Part shown: positions 1 to 6,754 of the stretch, piece by piece
Layout: each line of letters begins with the position of its first letter
Numbering within the stretch: position 1 is the stretch's first letter
NCBI GenBank assembly: GCA_008704415.1
Contig: VXIS01000510.1
Location: forward strand, 1 to 23,334
Direction: 5' to 3'
Source of the DNA: Sphaerosporella brunnea
Lineage: Eukaryota; Ascomycota; Pezizomycetes; Pezizales; Pyronemataceae
Length of the DNA stretch: 23,334 nucleotides
The notes under the pieces: generated by a model
Database searches by the model: none
What the model was told of the DNA's origin: nothing
Seen by the model: the letters and a program-made list of their open reading frames with translations, nothing else
Translations under genes and position numbers: made by a program

Positions 1-669
1 ATTCATTTGAGGGACCACCTCAAATAAAACAAAGCGCTCAAAGGCTTCCATATTCCAGAAACCTTCGACTATGTCAACTGCAAGAAACCCATCAAGACTC
101 ATTGCAGGTAGTACTGAATACCCGACCCCTCGAACAAACTGAATTTCTGCTTCAGCTCGCTGGCCATGTGTCGCGCGACCATATTTTCGGTAGGTGGTAC
201 GATCATCTTTTCGAGTTTCGTCCAGGAAGACAAACTGCTCAGGCCTATAATCGGCTGTTTCTAGCAGGAATTGTAACCGTTTTCTTCGGCTGCGCTCTCT
301 TGCAATTTTGGATAGGTGCTTTCGAGTTATTCCTTCGCGCTTGAGCATCGCTGATATAGTAGTCAAACAGACCTGCCACCGATCTTGTGTCGCAAGTAGC
401 ATGGCTTGCAACTCATCAAGAAAAATATCCGGTTGAGCAGACAACACCTCGAGAAGATAATCAACAGCCTGCCTATCAAACACTCGGGGTCTTCCACTGG
501 GTGCATGCCGCGGCGGCGCAACACTACCATACTCCCGGTAGTTTTGACGAACTTGTCGTATTGTCCGTTCCGAACAGCAAAACAATTTGGCCGCATCCTT
601 GGCTTTTATCCCTTCGCCGAGTCCGATAATAATCAGCTCCTTGATTTCGCACGCAATATAGCGGTACAT
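1..669 (-). pseudogene. Partial IS630/Tc1-type transposase (left arm copy, cut by window start)
   Basis: This is the mirror image of the first 223 codons of the transposase at 3247-4221, read on the minus strand from an ATG at 669-667. It contains the N-terminal helix-turn-helix region and the first catalytic Asp (LDET). The second Asp and the Glu lie beyond the window. No stop or frameshift is present in the visible part, so it is partial only because the window ends. Whether it is a real second copy depends on whether the palindrome is real. Confidence 0.75.
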
Positions 670-1188
670 AGCTGGGACCGCTGGGTTTCCGGGATTGTGG
701 TAGCGACGCCGAGACGGGACCGCTGGTAGAGACGTCGAGAATCTCGGTGGCAGGGCGATGCTATACAATCAGCACCCGTCAAGAAATGGTAGCGCTATGA
801 CACATACCAGGTGTAGCGACCGCTGGGTTTTGGGGATTGTGGTAGAGACGCCGAGACGGTACCGCTGGGTTTCGGGGATTGTGGTAGCGACGCCGAGACG
901 GGATCGCTGGTAGAGACGTCGAGAATCTCGGCGGCAGGGTGATGGATGCTATACAATCAGCACCCGTCAAGAAATGGTAGTGCTATAACCCATACCGGTG
1001 ATGTGTCCACGCCGAGACGCTGGGTTTTGGGGATTGTGGTAGAGACGCCGAGACGAGACCGCTGACACATACCAGGTGCAGCGACAGCGGGGTTTTGGTG
1101 ATCGTGTAGCGACGCCGAGATGGCAGGGCGATACTGGGCAATCTAAAAGCTCACAAAATGGGGGAACGCAATGACCCTCCGTCACAGT
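670..1188. repeat. GC-rich subterminal repeat block, left arm copy
   Basis: Mirror image of 2728-3246, described there. The core unit reads here as a ggattgtggtag-centred motif followed by cgacgccgagac, repeated four times with changes. It separates the left-arm transposase fragment from the terminal repeat at 1189-1285. No gene is visible. Confidence 0.8.
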
Positions 1189-1285
1189 ACACCGAACCAG
1201 AGCAATTTCACGCGAGCAAAAAGTCTAAATTTGCGCTAAAACAGCGAAAAATTTCGAGTTTGGCCTAGAGTTTCTGGAACGGCTG
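1189..1285 (-). repeat. Terminal inverted repeat of the mariner-type element, left arm copy
   Basis: Reverse complement of 2631-2727 and the third copy of this sequence in the window (the others are 2631-2727 and 5936-6035). Its outer end, at 1285, is followed by TA and then the AT-rich minisatellite, as expected for an element inserted at TA in the opposite orientation. The copy is part of the palindrome, so it is not independent evidence for a separate insertion. Confidence 0.8.
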
Positions 1286-1289
1286 TAAC

Positions 1290-2626
1290 CCTTACAAACA
1301 TCACAATTATTAGAATTACCTCAATCATCACAACGTTCAGAATCATCACAATAATCAAAATGATTTCAATCAGTACAATGTTTACACTGTTCAGAATCAT
1401 CACATACATTTCAATGATCACAACTCATCAGATTTGTGTTAACCCTTACAATCATCAGAATAATTAGAATACTCTCACTTATTACAATCACCAGAATCAT
1501 CACAAGGTTCAAAATCATGACAATCATTCAATCTTTATAATTTTGACAATCATTGTAATCATCGGGATTTTGCACTCATTACATTCATCGCAATTATGAC
1601 AATTATCAAAATTATTGCATTCAGCATGATGATGACAATTATCAGAAATCCCACAATCATTACCATCATTACAAACAGCATAATAATCAAAATCATTGCA
1701 ATAATCGCAATCATTGTAATGAAGACAATGGTGACAAACATTACAATCATCTGAATAATCTGAATCATCAAAATCATGAGAATCATTATCATCATATCAA
1801 TTATAGCAATCATTACAAATATTACAATGCTCAGGATCATCACAATCATTATAATCATCTTTATAATCATCACAATCAGCATAATGATCAAAATCATTGC
1901 AATCATTGCAATCATGTCAATCATTGTAATAAGGGTGATCATTACAATCATAGCATGATCATCATGCTATGATTGTTTGTCCCTTATTACAATGATTGAC
2001 ATGATTGCAATGATTGCAATGATTTTGATCATTATGCTGATTGTGATGATTATAAAGATGATTATAATGATTGTGATGATCCTGAGCATTGTAATATTTG
2101 TAATGATTGCTATAATTGATATGATGATAATGATTCTCATGATTTTGATGATTCAGATTATTCAGATGATTGTAATGTTTGTCACCATTGTCTTCATTAC
2201 AATGATTGCGATTATTGCAATGATTTTGATTATTATGCTGTTTGTAATGATGGTAATGATTGTGGGATTTCTGATAATTGTCATCATCATGCTGAATGCA
2301 ATAATTTTGATAATTGTCATAATTGCGATGAATGTAATGAGTGCAAAATCCCGATGATTACAATGATTGTCAAAATTATAAAGATTGAATGATTGTCATG
2401 ATTTTGAACCTTGTGATGATTCTGGTGATTGTAATAAGTGAGAGTATTCTAATTATTCTGATGATTGTAAGGGTTAACACAAATCTGATGAGTTGTGATC
2501 ATTGAAATGTATGTGATGATTCTGAACAGTGTAAACATTGTACTGATTGAAATCATTTTGATTATTGTGATGATTCTGAACGTTGTGATGATTGAGGTAA
2601 TTCTAATAATTGTGATGTTTGTAAGG
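1290..2626. repeat. AT-rich minisatellite at the palindrome centre
   Basis: Degenerate short units of the type caatcat / atgattgt run without a break for about 1.3 kb. They read as ATCA/ACAAT on the left half and as the complement on the right half, turning at about 1958. Open frames here translate only to Met/Ile/Val strings and are not genes. Both outer edges carry a gtaagggtta motif (right copy 2621-2630) that supplies the TA at which the transposon begins. A second gtaagggtta lies inside the array near 2467. No promoter or RNA gene is recognisable. Confidence 0.85.
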
Positions 2627-2630
2627 GTTA

Positions 2631-2727
2631 CAGCCGTTCCAGAAACTCTAGGCCAAACTCGAAATTTTTCGCTGTTTTAGCGCAAATTTAGACTTTTTGC
2701 TCGCGTGAAATTGCTCTGGTTCGGTGT
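2631..2727 (+). repeat. Left terminal inverted repeat (97 bp)
   Basis: Starts CAGCCGTTCC after the TA target site and matches the reverse complement of 5936-6035. The only differences seen are a 3-nt indel (ctgtttta here, ctgttgtttta there, in the same reading direction) and one substitution near the inner end. It contains an imperfect internal stem (ttcgct / agcgcaa). Such long TIRs in Tc1/mariner relatives usually carry the transposase binding sites. Confidence 0.85.
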
Positions 2728-3246
2728 ACTGTGACGGAGGGTCATTGCGTTCCCCCATTTTGTGAGCTTTTAGATTGCCCAGTATCGCCCTGCCATCTCG
2801 GCGTCGCTACACGATCACCAAAACCCCGCTGTCGCTGCACCTGGTATGTGTCAGCGGTCTCGTCTCGGCGTCTCTACCACAATCCCCAAAACCCAGCGTC
2901 TCGGCGTGGACACATCACCGGTATGGGTTATAGCACTACCATTTCTTGACGGGTGCTGATTGTATAGCATCCATCACCCTGCCGCCGAGATTCTCGACGT
3001 CTCTACCAGCGATCCCGTCTCGGCGTCGCTACCACAATCCCCGAAACCCAGCGGTACCGTCTCGGCGTCTCTACCACAATCCCCAAAACCCAGCGGTCGC
3101 TACACCTGGTATGTGTCATAGCGCTACCATTTCTTGACGGGTGCTGATTGTATAGCATCGCCCTGCCACCGAGATTCTCGACGTCTCTACCAGCGGTCCC
3201 GTCTCGGCGTCGCTACCACAATCCCGGAAACCCAGCGGTCCCAGCT
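2728..3246 (+). repeat. GC-rich subterminal repeats before the transposase
   Basis: A 35-40-bp unit centred on ggcgtcNctaccacaatccc followed by aaacccagcg occurs four times, near 2865, 3019, 3061 and 3201. Larger blocks that begin gacgggtgctgattgtat recur at 2948 and 3137, about 190 bp apart. The region is GC-rich beside the AT-rich minisatellite. It lies between the TIR and the transposase start, so it could be promoter or transposase-binding DNA. No coding potential is convincing: the upstream in-frame extension of the transposase frame only translates the repeat. Confidence 0.75.
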
Positions 3247-4221
3247 ATGTACCGCTATATTGCGTGCGAAATCAAGGAGCTGATTATTATCGGACTCGGC
3301 GAAGGGATAAAAGCCAAGGATGCGGCCAAATTGTTTTGCTGTTCGGAACGGACAATACGACAAGTTCGTCAAAACTACCGGGAGTATGGTAGTGTTGCGC
3401 CGCCGCGGCATGCACCCAGTGGAAGACCCCGAGTGTTTGATAGGCAGGCTGTTGATTATCTTCTCGAGGTGTTGTCTGCTCAACCGGATATTTTTCTTGA
3501 TGAGTTGCAAGCCATGCTACTTGCGACACAAGATCGGTGGCAGGTCTGTTTGACTACTATATCAGCGATGCTCAAGCGCGAAGGAATAACTCGAAAGCAC
3601 CTATCCAAAATTGCAAGAGAGCGCAGCCGAAGAAAACGGTTACAATTCCTGCTAGAAACAGCCGATTATAGGCCTGAGCAGTTTGTCTTCCTGGACGAAA
3701 CTCGAAAAGATGATCGTACCACCTACCGAAAATATGGTCGCGCGACACATGGCCAGCGAGCTGAAGCAGAAATTCAGTTTGTTCGAGGGGTCGGGTATTC
3801 AGTACTACCTGCAATGAGTCTTGATGGGTTTCTTGCAGTTGACATAGTCGAAGGTTTCTGGAATATGGAAGCCTTTGAGCGCTTTGTTTTATTTGAGGTG
3901 GTCCCTCAAATGAATCCTTTTCCCGCAAAAAATTCAGTTTTAGTCATGGATAACTGCAGAATTCACAAGAGCGGTTTCATGCTGAATATTTTGGGAGGTT
4001 TAGGTATCCGAGTACATTTTCTTCCCCCCTACTCACCAGATTATAATCCGATTGAGCAGGCCTTCTCAGTATATAAAGCTTGGCTGCGGAGGAATGGTCA
4101 TGTTGTTAGAACCTATGCTGGTTCTCCAATATCAATTTTAGTACGAGGATTATTCGAGAGTGTTGGCTTAGAGGACATTGCCGGATTTTTTAGAAATTGT
4201 GGTTACAATAATAATGTGTAA
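3247..4221 (+). CDS. Tc1/mariner (IS630)-family transposase, DD34E
   Basis: Intronless frame of 324 codons. It would cut and rejoin the element's ends through a DDE RNase-H-fold active site. The N-terminal ~50 residues form a helix-turn-helix (the DAAKLFCCSERTIRQV segment), followed by a second DNA-binding helical segment up to ~135. The catalytic residues are D150 (FLDET), D235 (VMDNC) and E270 (in PYSPDYNPIE), so 34 residues separate the second Asp and the Glu. A family-typical RGxGYSVLPAMSLDG stretch lies at 180-194. I chose the ATG at 3247 because the open frame upstream to 3148 merely translates the subterminal repeats. No stops or frameshifts are present and the length fits the family, so it is potentially active. 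A poly(A)-like AATAAA lies at 4227-4232. The gene converges with the element's second gene. Confidence 0.9.
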   Translation: MYRYIACEIKELIIIGLGEGIKAKDAAKLFCCSERTIRQVRQNYREYGSVAPPRHAPSGRPRVFDRQAVDYLLEVLSAQPDIFLDELQAMLLATQDRWQVCLTTISAMLKREGITRKHLSKIARERSRRKRLQFLLETADYRPEQFVFLDETRKDDRTTYRKYGRATHGQRAEAEIQFVRGVGYSVLPAMSLDGFLAVDIVEGFWNMEAFERFVLFEVVPQMNPFPAKNSVLVMDNCRIHKSGFMLNILGGLGIRVHFLPPYSPDYNPIEQAFSVYKAWLRRNGHVVRTYAGSPISILVRGLFESVGLEDIAGFFRNCGYNNNV

Positions 4222-4301
4222 AGTAAAATAAATTGACGCCAACACCCAGTGTGGTTACAATAATAATGTGGAAAATAAAATAAATTGAGGTCAACACCCG
4301 G
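4198..4301. repeat. 52-bp tandem duplication at the convergent gene ends
   Basis: Two units, 4198-4249 and 4250-4301, each start tgtggttacaataataatg and end aacaccc plus 2 nt, with only a few substitutions. The first unit overlaps the last codons and stop of the transposase. The second contains the stop codon of the minus-strand gene. The duplication probably serves as shared 3' end/terminator DNA, but this is inference. Confidence 0.85.
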
Positions 4302-5683
4302 AATCTCTTCCCAGCAACCGTCTCAATACAACCCTTTTGCCAATACCGTTTTTCCCAAAAATACTGTCAAGGTCCGCATCAGACATTCCAGGAATCAAGT
4401 CCGTTGTGATTCCATTGTCTTCCAGGTCTTCCTGAAACGCTAAAAAATCGTGTGCCGGATACAGCTCTTCTAATCGGCTAAGAAAAATTGAAAGCGGTAA
4501 CTGTAGTAATTCCTGACGTAGAGGATGCATTGGTTGAGTGTTTTGGGCAGAAGGGAGAACCATTGGTGCGATCGGTGAAACACCAGGAGCTGAAAATCCA
4601 CTCTGAGAGCCTGGGTAGGCGGTATAAAATACTGGCGGGAACGCTGGGTTCCCATAGAAACTTGACGGCACTTGAGGGATGGAGGGAAGCGTCCAAGGCT
4701 TGCGAAGTTCGCTTATAGGCTGCACGATGGTGCTAGCTTGTGGATCCGTCGGTTCGACATTCGATTGCGAGGATGATTGCGACGTCGAAGCGGAATTTGA
4801 CACCCGTGCTTTTGTTTTGTGCACGATATTGTCAAACAAATGATTTGGCGGCGGGTTTCGTTCCGTTATTCCGGGTTGGCCGTCTTTCAGATTTATCGCC
4901 CAAAGCTTCAACGTTACTGGTGTCAAGGCTACATGCTGTCCGTCGCGCTTGATGTAGCAGCCCAATTTGTTCCCAGCGTGGGTCATGCAGCGGTTGGCTT
5001 CCTGAATCCGCTGTGCAATAGGCACTAGCTCATCTTGTTTTTCTTCGTCTCGATCCGCTGCTGATTTTGTCTGAATATTGTTTGAGTGAATCCATTTTTA
5101 CCGTGCGATTTATAGCCTAACTTTCCGTTTCTTTCCCTTGCTTACGTCCACGGACCCTTCTACATCTGTACCGACAGATCTTTTCTTGACCTCAGGGACC
5201 ATTTCAATATTCAAGCTCCATCCTGTCGCTTTTCGCTTCCTGGAAAGATAGTTCAAAACCGTTTCCTGGCAAATGAAGGCGTCACGGTCTGTTTCCATTT
5301 TGATCCATGGTTCCTTGACCGCCATATAGCTCAATTCATATTGTAGCTTATATCTGATAGATGTTTGAGCAAGTGTCTCATCCTCCGCAGTTTCTGCAAT
5401 AAGGTTGTGCAGATATTCCATGTTCAGAGGGACGTCCTCCTGTGGTGGATCAATATAAACCATAGTCGTTGTTTGGCCTTCCGCCGGTGTGATAATTGTC
5501 AGACGTGCCGGCCACGGTCTCGCTGCCTCTCCCTCCTCCTACCATATAATTAGCTTTTATGGTCTCCCAGGTGACCGACCGCCAGCAACTTACCTGCTGA
5601 GATGTTTCCAGTAACTGCTCACACTCCCGGGGTGTGAGCCCGGCGAGGTATTCCTCCGGACCAGTAATATCTTGTGACGACAT
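4291..5683 (-). CDS. Transposon-borne accessory protein with C-terminal SAM-like domain (3 exons, 428 aa)
   Basis: Exons 5683-5594, 5538-5122 and 5070-4291 join in phase 0 to 428 codons. Intron 1 (55 nt) has a gtaagt donor, a gctaat branch site and a tag acceptor. Intron 2 (51 nt) has a weaker gttagg donor and a ttcag acceptor, and it removes two in-frame stops. The N-terminal part (1-170) is charged and ends with a basic GKKRK cluster that could be a nuclear signal. A middle conserved-looking block (~185-250) is followed by a Ser/Gln- and Pro-rich linker. The last ~65 residues look like a sterile alpha motif: LEDNGI, then LIPGMSDADLDSIFG, then GIGKRVVLRRLL. I recognise no catalytic motif. 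It lies wholly inside the mariner-type element, convergent with the transposase, so it may be a DNA-binding or oligomerising helper. It could also be a captured host gene. The splice model is mine. Confidence 0.65.
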
Positions 5684-5687
5684 GCCG

Positions 5688-5800
5688 CTTTTGAAATTAG
5701 TTGCTTGCTTGATTTTATGGGGCTCTCGAGGATCTTACTTACCTGCTGCTCACTCAGTTGGCCTGCTGCTCACTCAGTTGGCCTGCTGCTCACTCAGTTG
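5688..5800 (-). repeat. 20-bp tandem repeats and leader intron of the accessory gene
   Basis: Three 20-bp units (cctgctgctcactcagttg plus one base) fill 5741-5800. On the minus strand the last unit ends cagcag followed by gtaagtaag, a near-consensus donor. A caactaat branch site and an aaag acceptor follow, giving a putative 55-nt intron at 5742-5688 just upstream of the ATG at 5683. The repeats would then be a non-coding first exon. All frames through the repeats have stops, so this is a leader and not coding sequence. Confidence 0.5.
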
Positions 5801-5935
5801 CTTGCTTTCTCCATGCTCTCGAGCCTACTATGCAGTTTTGATGCTCCGCGCAACCAAGGCCTCACCTGGCGCAAGAGTCCTCTTGCCGAGCAATGACGCT
5901 CCTTCATGCGACGTCCGCGTCATTTTCCCTTAGCC

Positions 5936-6035
5936 ACACTGAACCAGAGCAATTTCACGCGAGCAAAAAGTCTAAATTTGCGCTAAAACAACAGCGAAAA
6001 ATTTCGAGTTTGGCCTAGAGTTTCTGGAACGGCTG
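5936..6035 (-). repeat. Right terminal inverted repeat (100 bp)
   Basis: Reverse complement of the left TIR at 2631-2727, with a 3-nt insertion. The outer end at 6035 is followed by TA and then by the protease-coding frame of a retroelement. From here inward, 5801-5935 holds only leader sequence for the accessory gene. Confidence 0.85.
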
Positions 6036-6750
6036 TAACAAAGTTCTTCACAGCTTGCCTTACCGACACTGGGAGGCAATACTGACGACAGTACTCACTG
6101 CGCCACTGCATCGTCCCGGTTTGCCAGTCTATGTCTGAGTTGTGCTGCTCTAACCAGGAGATGGGTATATAGCCCGAGACCTCTGTCTCCAGCTGACCTA
6201 TCTCCCAAGTCATCTCCTCTTGGTGCTCCACAATCCTCATACATAAGAGGTTGGTAAAGCGGGTACCAGTCTCTGCTAATGGGGTCCCATCTGCCCCGGT
6301 CACCTAAATGGGAGTGTCTCTTTTTATCCATGGCAACTTATGCTCGAACACAAAGTCTTTATTCAAGATAGGCCCAGAACACTTTGAGTCAATCAAGAAT
6401 CTTCCTTTGCAACTACGAGACTTGCCATACTCTGTGGTCCACCAAATGTCTGCCACTAGGAACATTCTCTTCCCATGTCTTGGAGGATCCACACTAGGCT
6501 TCTTAGGCATTTGCCTTTCTGCCACTACCGTCTTTCTCTTAAGGGGGTTCATGGTTCTGTACGTCTTAGGCCTTTTGACACCTAAGCAAGCGCAACGTCT
6601 TGCTGAACTACGTCTCTGTGGGATATTGGTATGTCTTTGTCTGTATGCCCTCTGCTGACTCTTATATGCCAGCATATTTCGGGTACTGAACCCATCCTCA
6701 GAGAGCCTTTTTCCTTTAAGAACGACAATTTTAATTTCAACTATAAAATC
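6036..6750 (-). pseudogene. Retropepsin (pol N-terminus) of the Gypsy-like element, broken
   Basis: The frame opens at 6750, directly after the gag stop and in the +1 frame relative to gag. The active-site region reads FLIDSKCSG where retropepsins have D-S/T-G, so the catalytic Asp is kept but the Gly of the triad is Lys. The following segment (FVFEHKLP) and, after an in-frame TAG at 6306-6304, VTGADG and SGYIPISWLEQHN match the typical flap and C-terminal region of fungal Gypsy proteases. The frame continues to 6036, where it runs into the TIR of the DNA transposon. The TAG could come from CAG by one C-to-T change. Confidence 0.7.
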
Positions 6751-6754
6751 CTAA

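Larger units (their letters stand above)
1..3915. repeat. Long inverted repeat (palindrome), arms about 1.95 kb
   Basis: Position n on the + strand pairs with position 3916-n across the whole stretch. The first bases of the window are the reverse complement of 3901-3915, and every open frame in one arm has an identical mirrored frame in the other. Symmetry breaks only at the centre. There a perfect 10-bp stem flanks a single C at 1960, and about 10 nt on the left (tgatcattac, 1936-1945) face 6 nt on the right. The arms hold the 5' part of a transposase gene, GC-rich repeats, a transposon terminal repeat and half of an AT-rich minisatellite. The left arm is cut by the window start; the right arm continues as unique sequence after 3915. 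It is either a genuine head-to-head duplication or a fold-back sequencing/assembly artefact, and sequence alone cannot decide. Confidence 0.95.
2631..6035. mobile_element. Two-gene Tc1/mariner (IS630)-type DNA transposon, complete
   Basis: The left end starts at 2631 (CAGCCGTTCC...) immediately after TA (2629-2630). The right end closes at 6035 (...GGAACGGCTG) immediately before TA (6036-6037). The terminal inverted repeats are 97 and 100 bp, differing by a 3-nt indel and about one substitution. A TA target duplication and a DD34E transposase with an NPIE motif are hallmarks of the Tc1/mariner superfamily. Inside, the transposase (+) and a spliced 428-codon gene (-) run towards each other and meet in a 52-bp tandem repeat. 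The left side carries GC-rich subterminal repeats and the right side a leader with 20-bp repeats. The element abuts a truncated Gypsy-type retroelement on the right and a minisatellite on the left. The TIR pairing is seen directly; mobility is inferred. Confidence 0.85.

Noticed and set aside
1559..2357. Long open frames of 126-130 codons in the minisatellite
   Set aside because: They translate to Met/Ile/Val runs on both strands because the ATGATT-type repeat lacks stops; there is no real protein composition.
3148..3246. N-terminal extension of the transposase to 357 aa
   Set aside because: The extra 33 residues are a translation of the GC-rich repeats, and the same SRRRYHNP-like words appear in other repeat copies. 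The ATG at 3247 starts the conserved part.
5741..5800. Three regular 20-bp repeats as a CRISPR-like array
   Set aside because: They are directly adjacent with no spacers, in a eukaryotic transposon leader.
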